A stretch of 64,000 bases of DNA from NCBI GenBank assembly GCA_029817715.1, contig JARUPY010000220.1:124001-188000 (forward strand). The letters are read 5' to 3'. The position numbers were made by a program, and so were the translations under genes. Below are positions 33,791 through 42,560 of this stretch, in pieces. Each line of letters starts with the position of its first letter. Position 1 is the first letter of the stretch. This DNA is from Melastoma dodecandrum. Taxonomy: Eukaryota > Streptophyta > Magnoliopsida > Myrtales > Melastomataceae. The notes beneath the pieces were generated by a model, which saw only the letters and a program-made list of their open reading frames with translations, was not told the origin of the DNA and made no database searches.

Positions 33791-36300
33791 ATGTCCGACA
33801 TGAATGCGGCGGTCATTCTGCGTCTGATCGACGACATCTCCGGCCCCGCGAGGAAGGCGGCTGCCTCCGTCAAGGCCCTCATCAAGGATATGGAGCGGCT
33901 CAAGAGCCTCTCAGGCAAGTCGACTGGCGTCAATCGCCACATGGAGGGCATGGTCCGCCAGATGCGCGAGGCGCAAAGGGCGGCGCGGGGCCTCCGCGAG
34001 ACGATGGGCCGCCCGATCCCGGACGGCTTTCGTCGGGCGGTTTCGGACATCGAGCGCATTCGCAACGAGGCGCTTCGGGCGACACGTGCGGTTGGGCAAC
34101 TCAACGAGCGTCTCCGTCACGGGTCGGGCTTTGGTGGCGGCGGTCATGGTTCGGGGGGCGGACGTGGCGGCCATGGCCACGGTGCGGGCTTTGGATCGGC
34201 GGGGCATTTCGGGCGCCACGTTGCCCGACATGCGCTCGGAACGGCGGCGGGCCTTGGCTTCTACGCTATAGGCAGCGAGATTGCTGAGAGCCTTGTCGAA
34301 TCTGTCAAGATGGGCATGGAACAGAGCTTCGAAAAAGCTCACACCAAAGCAATGTTGCAAATTCAGGGAGAAAGTTTCAACGATATTAGCGATGCTGTCT
34401 CTCAGTCCGAGAAAATGGCTCGCATGTTGCCGCAGTTCACTTCAGCGCAGCATCTTGAGGCAATCGCTGAACTCCGTCCCGCATTACTCGGGGGGCTACA
34501 AGAAGCTACTAAACTTGCACCAATGTTTCAGCAGAGCGTAGCTGTACTTGAGGCCGTCAAGCAAGGTGCGGGCGCAACGGCTCTTAAGGGGGTTAATACT
34601 CACGGAGAAGCTCTAGACCTTGTCCGCGCCCTCGAAATAAAGGGCGAAACCAGCCACAAGGGCTGGACCGACGAGCAGAACGAAACCAACATGAAGGGCT
34701 ATGTCGATCACCTGACGAAGGCGATCGTCGCCTTCAACGGGCAGATCGGCGCCAAGGACTTCCATTCAGCCTTCAAGTTCGCGCGCGGCGACGCCGCGAA
34801 CTGGTCGGAAGAATTCGCGACCGAGATTCTGCCGACGGTCATGAACGAACTCAAGAAGTCGTCTCGCGGAGACGCTTCTCAGGCCGGCAACGCCCTCAAG
34901 TCGATGTCGAGGACCGTCGTCGACAATGTGATGACGCCAGCCGCCTTGGCGAACTGGAACGCCCTCGGCATGTACGATGCCGGGGCCATAAAGAAGGGAA
35001 AGGGCGGGAAGCTCTCGGTGAATGCCGGTGAGCATATGGCCGGCTATGAGCTGTTCCAAAGCAATCCGTTCGATTGGGTTCAGACCTATTTGCTCCCGCA
35101 TATGCAGGAGCACGGTATCGACATCGGAAACCGTTCGCAGGTCGTTGCCCAGCTCGGGGGGCTTTTCGGAAACCGAGTCGCCAATCAGATCGCCGCGATC
35201 CTTGCGACGCAGCAAGCGCAGATCAAGAAGGATCAGGACAACGTCCGCAAGGCGATGGGCGCGGACGGCCTAGACGTCATTGCGAACCTTGACCCCACGG
35301 GTCGTATGCACATTCTTGCGGCGGCCTTCAAGGAATTGGGGGGCGCCCTTGGCGATATCGCGCTGCCTGGCGTGATGCGCGGCATGAAAGGCTTGATCGA
35401 CTGGGCGCACAGCACGGCCGATTGGGTGCAGAACGACCCCGGCATCCATCGCTGGGGCCAGCATTTCGAAGCGGGGATCGCCGGGCTTTTCGGCCAAGAC
35501 CCGATGAAGGATATACACGCCCGTCATTGGATGACGCGGGGCGGGACGCCGAGTTCTATAACATCGGCAAGACTCTGCGCGAGAAGATCAGCGGCATTTT
35601 CAACGGCTTTAGCTTCGATAAACTCGACAAGGCTTTTGATGATGTTGTGGCGTCGTCGAGAGACGTCGCTAATGTCTTCAAGACCATCAGTGGCTTCATC
35701 GGCACCTTGGAAGATATGAACAAGGCTGCCGATGACTTTGATGCCGGTATCAACAGTATAAATGAATCTGTGACGAACGGTCTTGGTGCCGCAATCGACG
35801 CGGTCAAGAATGCGTTCACGGGTGTTTCCGATTGGCTGCACGCCAAACTGGGCTTCTTGTTCAAGGACGAGAACCAGACGAAGGAAAAGCAGGCGCCGAA
35901 GCCGGGCTCATTCGGTACTAGCGCCTCATACGACGTCGATCCGACTCCGCCCGCGATGCGTGGCAAGCCGGCGTGGGCGGGCGGCTTTGACCCGAAGACA
36001 CTGTATCCGGGCACGCCCGCGGCGTCGCCGTATGGAGGTCTCGGCGGCGACGACACGAAGGGTCTGCTATCCAAGGACATGATTGCGACCGGGCCTGTGA
36101 CGGCGCAAATGCAATCCTTGATGGCGAGCTTGGCGGACATTGCCGGTAAGGGTGTGAACGTTCCGGTCACGGTCGACACAGCCGCCGCCGAGGCCAAGAT
36201 TAACGCTTTGATTAGCAGAGCGAATTCTCTTGGCGGAGGCACGAAGGGCTCCGGTCCCTCGGGTCAGTTTTCCAAAAGCAAAAACGATATCGGCCAGTAA
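33791..36300 (+). CDS. Tape measure protein (frame break near 35541)
   Basis: It sets tail length and is ejected ahead of DNA. The N-terminus (MNAAVILRLIDDISGPARKAAASVKALIKDMERL) is that of P2 gpT-like proteins, then a glycine/histidine-rich stretch (GFGGGGHGSGGGRGGHGHGAGFG), hydrophobic helices, and MARMLPQFTSAQHLEAI. A G3 run near 35541 is one base short; the next frame continues EFYNIGKTLREKISGIFNGFSFDKL to 36300, about 836 residues in all. Codons from 34,270 to 34,620 are less GC-rich than their surroundings. Confidence 0.85.
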
Positions 36301-36304
36301 ACAT

Positions 36305-36823
36305 TTAGTGCGGCTTACTTATCAGACAGTCGTCAAGTTCTATCACGCCCATAGTGTGATCTTTTACGGTTCCTTCGACCTTTAGGTTTGCGCCCTTATT
36401 TTGATCCGTGACAAACTTGACCTGCTCGGCGTCGCTGACGTAGCATCCTATATCGCCAAGAAACGCAGCGCTGCGCGGCTTTTTTAAACGAGACATCGTA
36501 CGAGGTGCTACTAAACATGGCACCTCTGACGTTTTCGAGTTTTAGGACTGCTGAAAACGGCCTTCCTTTGTAGTCGCGGAAAAAAGCGAGCCTCGTTGTT
36601 TTCGTAAGCGTTGTGCATTTTGGCTATGTCGCCTATTCCCAACGCGGGTTGGGTCGGCGGCGTGCTAGGGGGCGGCGCGGGGGCTACTGTGGTCGGCTCA
36701 GAGGCGGTTGTAGCTTGCGCCTCGTTGTTTCTGGCGCAGCCTGGGGCCCGAACAAGGACGCTGGCTCCCCACGGCGTATGCCGCAAGCAAGAATAGCAAT
36801 ATAGCCGCGAAAATCTTGCGCAT
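36305..36823 (-). CDS. Secreted OB-fold (tRNA_anti-like) protein, several frame breaks
   Basis: Read on the minus strand, it starts MRKIFAAILLFLLAAYAVGS, a signal peptide, then a proline/threonine-rich linker (TTVAPAPPPSTPPTQPALGIGDIAKMHNAYENNEARFF). After shifts in T6 and A6 runs come RDYKGRPFSAVLKLENVRGAMFSSTSYDVSF and IGCYVSDAEQVKFVTDQNKGANLKVEGTVKD, an OB-fold tRNA_anti-like domain. At least three single-base breaks are needed, so it could also be a decayed gene. Placed as a minus-strand moron among tail genes, it may act in the lysogen's envelope. Confidence 0.5.
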
Positions 36824-36894
36824 GTTCCGCCCCCGCCCGTCGAAGGGAAGCGGAGATTAAGCGGCCGGCCAATTGTCAGTCAAACAAGCAACTT

Positions 36895-36908
36895 ACGCGA
36901 TGCCGCGT
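36895..36908. promoter_or_regulatory. Palindrome S11, ACGCG-ATGC-CGCGT
   Basis: It has perfect arms and lies in the gap between the antirepressor end (36914) and the start of the secreted OB-fold gene (36823, minus strand). It is therefore placed as an operator for that gene. The flanks are CTT before and ATATTTT after. Confidence 0.55.
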
Positions 36909-36913
36909 ATATT

Positions 36914-37794
36914 TTACGCCTGTCGGAAGTCCTCGTTGGTTCGTTCATGCGGTGTCCTTACGAACACCATGGCGAGCTTCGCCATCCCCTTCGGCGTGAC
37001 CCGGACCTGAACGATCCGATGACTGCCGATGTCGACGATCTTATGCTCTAGGAGGCCAGCGTCTATCTTGTCCTGGTAGGCGGTCCATGTCGACGATCCG
37101 GCGCGCTTGAATATCCAGCGGTCGTCAGAGATTTTTCGGGTGAAGTCCTTGGGCCTCAGCCGAAAGACCTTCGCGGCGTCGCTGAGGCAGATGCTTCCTT
37201 CCGACGACGCTAGGAGATCGTAGGCTTCCGCCTTCGGCTCGAGGATGGCCTTTTCCGCCTCCAAGGCGATCACCTTCTCGGTGTAGGTGAGAAGGAGGCC
37301 GCGTAGGGCGGGCGGGCTTCTCCATGATCGAGTCGACGTCGTCGGCGACGATCGGCGCGGGACGGGAGGCGGCGCTTTCAAGCTCCAGCCAACGGTTCAC
37401 GATCGCTGATCGCATCTTGGCGTTGTAGCCGGAAACGAGGGTGAGAGACTGAGGCTTGTCGAGCCAGAAGATGGAGACATAGCCGCGAGCGTCGCGCTCC
37501 CCAAGTGATTGATTTTCCTAGATGCCTCAGGTTTGAGGAATCTTTTGCGAGCGCATCGAACGTGTCTCCGCGCTGGCCGACCATGTCGACGATCATCGCC
37601 TTGATGTCGCGCAGTACGTTGTCATGGCGCTTGGTCGTGTATGTCGCGATGTCGCGGCTCGACATCATGCCTCCCGGCTTCGTGTCGACGATCATGTTGG
37701 CGAGGTAGCGCTTCGGATCGGCGATGAAGTCGGCGACTGGCTGCTCCGCCGATCGGCGCGCGACGACGGACTGCGCGCTCGGAGGGGTGTCCAT
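36914..37794 (-). CDS. Rha/KilAC-type antirepressor (frame breaks)
   Basis: It starts MDTPPSAQSVVARR after a GGGGG stretch. The N-terminal part (MIVDTKPGGMMSSRDIATYTTKRHDNVLRDIKAMI) is a Rha-type DNA-binding domain; a break leads to GYVSIFWLDKPQSLTLVSGYNAKMRSAIVNRWLELE, and a second to LLLTYTEKVIALEAEKAILEPKAEAYDLLASSEGSICLSDAAKVF...DRWIFKRAGSSTWTAYQDKIDAGLLEHK, the KilAC/ANT domain. Such proteins counter the phage repressor at induction. About 293 residues after repair. The frame is open into the XRE gene upstream, so one long protein is also possible. Confidence 0.75.
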
Positions 37795-38064
37795 AGTGTG
37801 GACCCCCTTTTTGGATCGCGGCAGCTTCTCCCTCTCCCATCCGAGCAGCACGCCCGGCGTCACGCCGAACACCGCGGCGATCTCGGGCAGGTAGCGCGGC
37901 CGAGCCGCGCGTCCGACTTCGTATCTGTGGATGTCCTGTTGGCGGCATCCGGCGCGTTCGGCGAGCTCGGCTTGGGTAAGTCCCATGTTCTCGCGACGAT
38001 GACGGATGCGGCGGCCGACCGAGACCGCCTGCCGAGAGGGATGGGCGTGAGGTCTGCTTATCAA
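37795..38064 (-). CDS. XRE-family helix-turn-helix regulator
   Basis: Ninety residues from a TTG whose codon overlaps the previous stop (TTGA). VGRRIRHRRENMGLTQAELAERAGCRQQDIHRYEVGRAARPRYLPEIAAVFGVTPGVLLGWER is a complete XRE domain like that of phage repressors. No stop separates it from the antirepressor, so either an A5/G5 miscall fuses two genes or it is one fused regulator. A likely lysogeny repressor, by domain and by the operator-like repeat upstream of its operon. Confidence 0.7.
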
Positions 38065-38321
38065 GTGCGATCCTCGTAGACGAAGTGCATCCTGTCCATG
38101 GCGTCAGGAGGGAGCGTGTGCATTTCGGGGGCGTAGTAGAAGGCGACCTGAAGCTGATCGCCGATGATCTCCGGCACACCAGCGAAGTTGAGGGCGCCGT
38201 CGCGGATGACGCCGACCGGGATGCCTTGTCGCCAAAAGTCGATCGGGGCGGGGTCGGCGCGGCCGAAGTCGATTTCGCTTTTGGTGAAGCGCGCGAGTTT
38301 GCTATTGTGATCCATAGCCAT
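38061..38321 (-). CDS. Hypothetical protein, first gene of the regulator operon
   Basis: An 86-residue protein, MAMDHNSKLARFTKSEIDFGRADPAPIDFWRQGIPVGVIRDGALNFAGVPEIIGDQLQVAFYYAPEMHTL.... No family is recognised. Its stop overlaps the XRE start, so the three minus-strand genes are one operon, read away from the operator at 38394. Confidence 0.55.
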   Translation of the reverse strand: MAMDHNSKLARFTKSEIDFGRADPAPIDFWRQGIPVGVIRDGALNFAGVPEIIGDQLQVAFYYAPEMHTLPPDAMDRMHFVYEDRT

Positions 38322-38393
38322 GGCGAAAGAACCTTTTCGCTGGGGTTAGGCCCGGCTTGGCGTTGGCGCGCCTTGTCGGGCCGATTGGTATGT

Positions 38394-38424
38394 GATATTG
38401 AAAACATCAGAGGTTGTCAATATC
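38394..38424. promoter_or_regulatory. Operator-like inverted repeat in a divergent gap
   Basis: GATATTGAAAAC (38394-38405) and GTTGTCAATATC (38413-38424) are inverted 12-bp arms with one mismatch and a 7-bp spacer. It lies between the minus-strand regulator operon and the plus-strand ribbon-helix-helix gene at 38438, so one bound protein could control both directions. The XRE or the RHH protein is the likely ligand. Confidence 0.6.
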
Positions 38425-38437
38425 GGAAACCAAGAAA

Positions 38438-38664
38438 AATGAAATCGAAGGGTGGTCGTCCCCGAACCAACGCCACGCCAGTGCTCGTTCGCTTTCAGCC
38501 CTTCGACATGGAGCTGATTGACGAGTGGATCGCCGAGCAGCCCGATCCCAAGCCGACGCGGCCGGGAAGCTATTCGTCGAGCCATTAATGAGCACTTCGC
38601 CTCCGACCACTTCAAGAAGGCGGTCGCGCGAGCACGTAAGACAGGAAAGCCGCAAACGGCTTAA
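38438..38664 (+). CDS. Ribbon-helix-helix DNA-binding protein (frame break near 38570)
   Basis: It starts MKSKGGRPRTNATPVLVRFQPFDMELIDEWIAEQPDPKPTRP; a G3 run near 38570 is one base long, after which it reads EAIRRAINEHFASDHFKKAVARARKTGKP. The beta strand (PVLVRF) and two helices form a CopG/Arc-type RHH fold. Seventy-five residues. It is divergent from the XRE operon across the 38394 repeat and directly upstream of gene U. A transcription regulator, by fold. Confidence 0.65.
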
Positions 38665-38685
38665 ATCATCCGGAGATAGCGCCCC

Positions 38686-39121
38686 ATGAACGATGTGCTC
38701 ATCGCTTTGGGGTCAAACACCTTTTTCGCCGTCCATCCGTCCTTCGAAACCTTCAAAAACGAAATAGAACTGGACTGGCAATCGCAGCGCCGCCTCGGCC
38801 GCCGGCCGGCTCTCCAGTTCCTCGGCCCCGGCGATCAGACGCTTACGCTGGAGGGATGCCTCTATCCCGAGTATTTCGGAAACGGACCAGACCTTCTTGC
38901 CGGGCTTGCCGCGGATGCTCTCGCCGGCAATCAGCTTCCCCTCATCGAGATCGAGCAATCGACGCTCGTCGGCGAGCCGATGGATCAGCTTTTCGTCATC
39001 ACCAAGCTGTCGGACACAGGGGAGCAATACGGGGGACAACGGGGCGCGAAAGATCACGTTCTCGCTGGAGATGAAGGCCTATGGCGGCGACGCGGCTGGA
39101 TTCGGCGGGGGGCTGTTCTAA
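38686..39121 (+). CDS. Tail protein U (frame break near 39031)
   Basis: A P2 gpU-family tail terminator-associated protein. It reads LIALGSNTFFAVHPSFETFKNEIELDWQSQRRLGRRPALQFLGPGDQTLTLEGCLYPEYFG, the family core with the R-x-G-x-x-P-x-x-Q-x-x-G segment. A G5 run near 39031 should be G4; after it the end is ITFSLEMKAYGGDAAGFGGGLF, stopping at 39121. Without repair the frame runs on into gene X and looks like a fusion, which I reject. Confidence 0.85.
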
Positions 39122-39435
39122 TGCCCGGCAAGATCATCTCGCTCCAGAATGACCGCGTCGATCAGATCTGCCGCCGTGCCTACGGGACATGGACGGGCGG
39201 GATCGTCGAGAGGGTCTATGTGGCCAATCCGCATTTGCCGGCCGAGCCGGCGGTGTTGCCGGCGGGGATCGTCATCGTTCTTCCCGATCCTCCGGCGCCG
39301 AAGAAGGTGATCAATACCGTGAAGCTATGGGGCTCGACGCCGACGGCGGCGGCTCCCACGGCGCCAGCCTTGGCGACGGGCGATGGGTCTTGGCTCGCGG
39401 CTGCGGCAGGGCAGGGCATATCCCAAAAGCAATGA
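39121..39435 (+). CDS. Tail protein X
   Basis: A 104-residue protein from a TAATG overlap with U. DRVDQICRRAYGTWTGGIVERVYVANPHLPAEPAVLPAGIVIVLPD is the LysM-like gpX family (short P2-type tail protein; D-x-V-D-x-I...G...P.LPxGxxIxLP). The C-terminal 30 residues are low-complexity. It lies between U and D, the P2 order. Confidence 0.85.
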   Translation: MPGKIISLQNDRVDQICRRAYGTWTGGIVERVYVANPHLPAEPAVLPAGIVIVLPDPPAPKKVINTVKLWGSTPTAAAPTAPALATGDGSWLAAAAGQGISQKQ

Positions 39436-39588
39436 GCCCCGCCTCGCGGCAGGGCTCTCTCAAACTTCTCAATAACGGTAGGCGCTTACCACTTCATAGC
39501 GCGCTCCTACGTTGGGAGGTTGACCCCTTCCTAGGGATCGGCTGCGCCAACCCAATCGGGCGCGGCTCGGTCGTGTGTCGTTAGAATA

Positions 39589-39602
39589 ACGCGATATTGC
39601 GT
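39589..39602. promoter_or_regulatory. Palindrome S6, ACGCG-ATAT-TGCGT (one mismatch)
   Basis: It is in the 214-bp gap between X and D, flanked by GAATA before and AT after. It forms a tandem pair with S7, 29 bp apart centre to centre, sharing the flank TAGAATA. The rest of the gap shows only a short hairpin after gene X. Confidence 0.5.
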
Positions 39603-39617
39603 ATCGTCAACTAGAAT

Positions 39618-39631
39618 ACGCGATGTCGCGT
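39618..39631. promoter_or_regulatory. Palindrome S7, ACGCG-ATGT-CGCGT
   Basis: It has perfect arms, 19 bp before the start of gene D and next to S6. The upstream flank CTAGAAT matches that of S6. The place is suitable for controlling the D unit. Confidence 0.6.
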
Positions 39632-39649
39632 GGAAACGGGTGAGCGCGC

Positions 39650-40689
39650 ATGGAGCCAGACTTCGGCCCCAAGCCGCAATTCTCCATCACGGTCGGCGGC
39701 CAGGACGTCACCTCCAACTTCAACGATCGCCTCCTGGAACTCGAGTTGACGGACCAACGCAGGCAAGGAGTCCGACGAGATCACGTTCACGGTCGACGAT
39801 CGCGACTTCGCCGTCACGCTCCCCCAGCGCGGCGACATGATGAATGTCCAGATCGGCTATGACGGAAATCTCGTCGACAAGGGCCAATTCGAGGTTTCGG
39901 ATGTCTCGGGCGAGGGGTTCCCCGCCAAGATCACCGTCACGGCAAGTCCGCCTCGATGCGCGACGATCAGAAGTCGCAGCGGGTGAACAACTACCAGGGC
40001 CAGTCGCTGCCCGATATCGCCAACACCATCGCGCAGCGCCACGGCCTTCAGGCGAGCGTCGATAGCGATAGCTTCTCCGACATCACGTGGGACACGCATA
40101 ATCAGGACAAGGAATCGGACTGGCATCTTCTCCAGCGCCATGCTCGCGCTTTCGACGCCACCTTCGCGGTCAAGAATGGAACGCTGATCTTCAACTCGGC
40201 CGCGTCGGGCAGCAATGCCGCTGGCGAAACGATGCCCTCGGTCACGCTCGAATTGACCGATCTTCTGACCTACGAGTTCAAGCAGGGCGACCGTCCAAAG
40301 CACAAGACGGTGAAGCGTCATGGTACGACCGGACTAAGGGCCAGAGGGTCCATGAGCAGGTCGACGTCGAAGATACCGATGGCGGAGATTCTTCGGCCGA
40401 GGCGACGCATCATGTCCGCCATCTTCATCACAATCAGGCTCACGCGCAGCATGCCGCGAAGGCGAAGGCGGCGAAGCTTCAGCGCGCGGAGGCGAGCGTC
40501 ACTGTCGAGATCACGGGCGATCCGACGGTGAGCGCGGACGGGACGATGATCCTCGCCACCGGTCGCGACGGCCTTGATGGGGAATGGATCATGAAGACCG
40601 TGGTCCACTCCTATAATCAGGAAGGCTACAAGACGAAGATTACGGGTGAGGCGAAGGATAGCGTCGGGAGTCAGGGCAACGCGTCGTGA
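39650..40689 (+). CDS. Tail protein D (late-control gene D family), three frame breaks
   Basis: Pieces in three frames add up to one P2 gpD-like hub protein of about 346 residues: FSITVGGQDVTSNFNDRLLELELTD, then SDEITFTVDDRDFAVTLPQRGDMMNVQIGYDGNLVDKGQFEVSDVSGEG, then QKSQRVNNYQGQSLPDIANTIAQRHGLQASVDSD...RHARAFDATFAVKNGTLIF, then GQRVHEQVDVED...DGEWIMKTVVHSYNQEGYKTKITGEAKD. Breaks are near 39755, 39950 and 40315. It caps the tail and links to the spike. Confidence 0.8.
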
Positions 40690-40692
40690 TGG

Positions 40693-40771
40693 TGGTCAGG
40701 GCGGCAAGATTCGAACTTGCGATTTCCGCGTTCCAAGCGCGGCGGGGACGGCCAGACTCCCCCACGCCCTG
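40693..40771 (-). tRNA. tRNA-Pro (anticodon TGG)
   Basis: On the minus strand, acceptor CAGGGCG pairs with CGCCCTG, followed by A and an encoded CCA. The anticodon arm CCGCG/CGCGG holds the loop CTTGGAA, giving TGG. The T arm GCAAG/CTTGC has loop TTCGAAT. It lies head-on between gene D and the endolysin. Confidence 0.85.
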
Positions 40772-40807
40772 ACATTGTGCTGGCCGGTCGCTACCCCGGC
40801 TTCTTGC

Positions 40808-40881
40808 AAACGGCGAGGGGAATCGAACCCCTATCGGCTACCAACGACTTTGCATGCCCGTACCGACCTCTCGACGCCTTG
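40808..40881 (-). tRNA. Probable tRNA-Cys (anticodon GCA), imperfect
   Basis: A clear T arm (AGGGG, loop TTCGATT, CCCCT) and loop ATGCAAA with anticodon GCA are present. The anticodon stem closes only if a GGG is read as GG, and the acceptor only if one base is added to GCAAGGCG. Given the many homopolymer errors nearby, I read this as a tRNA-Cys with two miscalls. A decayed tRNA is the alternative. No CCA is encoded. Confidence 0.45.
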
Positions 40882-40921
40882 CGTGTCCGCGCATTTCCAC
40901 GCCGCAGCACCCGTAAGAAAT

Positions 40922-40935
40922 ACGTGAAATCACGT
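40922..40935. promoter_or_regulatory. Palindrome S8, ACGTG-AAAT-CACGT
   Basis: This is a variant with the same 5-4-5 design. With its flanks it is an 18-bp palindrome (ATACGTGAAATCACGTAT), 22 bp before the endolysin ATG. The place suits control of the lysis genes. Confidence 0.6.
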
Positions 40936-40957
40936 ATCCTCACAAGGAAAAAACCGC

Positions 40958-42094
40958 ATGGACTGGGGCAAAATCCTCCGCGCGATCTCCCCGCGCGCGA
41001 AGGCGGCAGTCGTCGATTCGATCGCGCCGCACTTCGACGACCTCTTCACCCACTATTCCATCGCCGATGCCGTCGAACAGGCCATGTTCATGGCTCAGGC
41101 AGCGTGTGAGACCGACGGCTTCCGCACCTTGGAGGAATACGGCAACGCCGCCTATTTCAAGCGCTACGATGGCCGTAAAGACCTCGGTAATTCGAAGCGC
41201 GGCGACGGCTACCGCTTCCGCGGGCAGGGCATCTTCGACCTCACCGGCCGCGCCAACTTCAAGCACTATGGCGATGTGATCGGCGTCGATCTCGTCGGCC
41301 ATCCCGAGCTTTCCCAAGACGGCTACAATGCCGTGCTTCTCGCCTGCATTTATTGGACGGAGCATCATTGCGGTCCGCTCGCGCGCGCCGGCGATGTCCG
41401 TGCCGTTACCCGCAAGATCAACGGCGGCCTGAATGGTTTGAAAGACCGCATCGTCTACTTCGCCAAGGCGAAGAAGGTGATCGCTGCGGCGCGAGCCGAT
41501 GAAGGCAAAGAGCCTCATCCTGGCCTTCATGCACCCGACGAGGTGAGCGCCGATACGCCGATCCTCCCGGCCGAGGAAATCGCCGATCTCCAAAAGCGGC
41601 TCGACGATCTCGGCTACCATATGGTCTCCGGTTCCGATGGCATGATCGGCACGTCGACCGTTGCCGCCATCGCCGCCTACCAGCACGACAAGGGCCTTCC
41701 GAACACCGGCTTTTTCGATACGGCGACCATCGCCGCGCTGAAGTCGGACGATAACGAGAAGCGCCCGATCACGGATGATCGCGCAGCCGGAAAGCCGGAA
41801 GATGCGCCGATCCTCGACGGCGCCGGAAAGCTTCTCGGCAGCGCCGGGGCGATCGGAGCGGGCGGCGCCGCCACCGTTGCCAACAGCGCTCTTTCGAATG
41901 CCGAGGCGGTGAAAGGTTATTACGAGCGCGTTCAGGCGGTTCTCGAGCCGCTTGCTTTCCTGAAATCCACGCTTTTCTCAATTCCGGGGATTGCGGTGAT
42001 TGCCCTGTTCGTCGCCGCTGCCATCGCCTTCTATGCCATACGCATCCGGCGCCTGAGCTTGGCGAACTATCGCGAACACAAGACGGCTTACTGA
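40958..42094 (+). CDS. Endolysin: GH19 lysozyme, peptidoglycan-binding domain and C-terminal membrane segment
   Basis: A 378-residue lysis enzyme. Residues 1-185 are a glycoside hydrolase 19-type domain (AQAACETDGFRTLEEYGNAAYFKRY, with the probable catalytic Glu in CETDGF; then GYRFRGQGIFDLTGRANF). Residues 205-265 are a peptidoglycan-binding type 1 domain (DLQKRLDDLGYHM...IGTSTVAAIAAYQHDKGLP). After a glycine/alanine linker, a hydrophobic helix near 345-365 (PGIAVIALFVAAAIAFYAIRI) is followed by basic residues. The membrane end is unusual for an endolysin and may anchor it or act like a holin. Confidence 0.85.
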   Translation: MDWGKILRAISPRAKAAVVDSIAPHFDDLFTHYSIADAVEQAMFMAQAACETDGFRTLEEYGNAAYFKRYDGRKDLGNSKRGDGYRFRGQGIFDLTGRANFKHYGDVIGVDLVGHPELSQDGYNAVLLACIYWTEHHCGPLARAGDVRAVTRKINGGLNGLKDRIVYFAKAKKVIAAARADEGKEPHPGLHAPDEVSADTPILPAEEIADLQKRLDDLGYHMVSGSDGMIGTSTVAAIAAYQHDKGLPNTGFFDTATIAALKSDDNEKRPITDDRAAGKPEDAPILDGAGKLLGSAGAIGAGGAATVANSALSNAEAVKGYYERVQAVLEPLAFLKSTLFSIPGIAVIALFVAAAIAFYAIRIRRLSLANYREHKTAY

Positions 42095-42095
42095 G

Positions 42096-42560
42096 ATGAT
42101 GATCGCCTCGTTCCTCATCAAGAACATCGTTTGGCTTCTACCGGTTCCCGTCATCCTCGCGGTGGCGTTCATTCCGGGTGCCGGCGCCGCGATCCTCGCC
42201 TTCATGCGGACGACGATCGGCAAGGTTCTCTTCGCCTGCGTCATCTCCGGCGTCATCGGCTGGGAACTCGCGGCTCATGTCTACGCCGCGGCCCTCACGC
42301 GATCCGAGGCGGCGCACGCGAGCGCTCTTCTCGAGCAGGCGAAGATCGATGCCGAGGCGACGGCGGATATCGAAGATGCCGCCGCAGCCCGCGAGACAGA
42401 CGCCGATCACCTCGCCGACAACCTACAGGACAAGGTCGACGACTATGAAAAGAAGCTGGCGGCCGACAAGAATGCTCGTTGCATTCTCGGCGATGCTGAT
42501 GTGCGCAGCCTGCGCGGAATCGCCGGTCTCGCGACCAGTCCTGCCAAGCGCTCCCGCTGA
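42096..42560 (+). CDS. Rz-like inner-membrane spanin
   Basis: A 154-residue protein with two N-terminal hydrophobic segments (IVWLLPVPVILAVAFIPGAGAAILAF and VLFACVISGVIGWELAAHVYAA), then a charged coiled coil (ARETDADHLADNLQDKVDDYEKKLAAD) and the end CILGDADVRSLRGI. This is the layout of i-spanins, with an additional membrane segment. The Rz1 gene lies in another frame within its 3' end. It follows the endolysin by 1 nt. Confidence 0.75.
   Translation: MMIASFLIKNIVWLLPVPVILAVAFIPGAGAAILAFMRTTIGKVLFACVISGVIGWELAAHVYAAALTRSEAAHASALLEQAKIDAEATADIEDAAAARETDADHLADNLQDKVDDYEKKLAADKNARCILGDADVRSLRGIAGLATSPAKRSR

Noticed and set aside
38686..39435. A 249-residue U-X tail fusion protein
   Set aside because: The apparent fusion arises because a G5 run near 39031 has one base too many. 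With G4, U ends in its normal family end at 39121 and X begins at a TAATG overlap.
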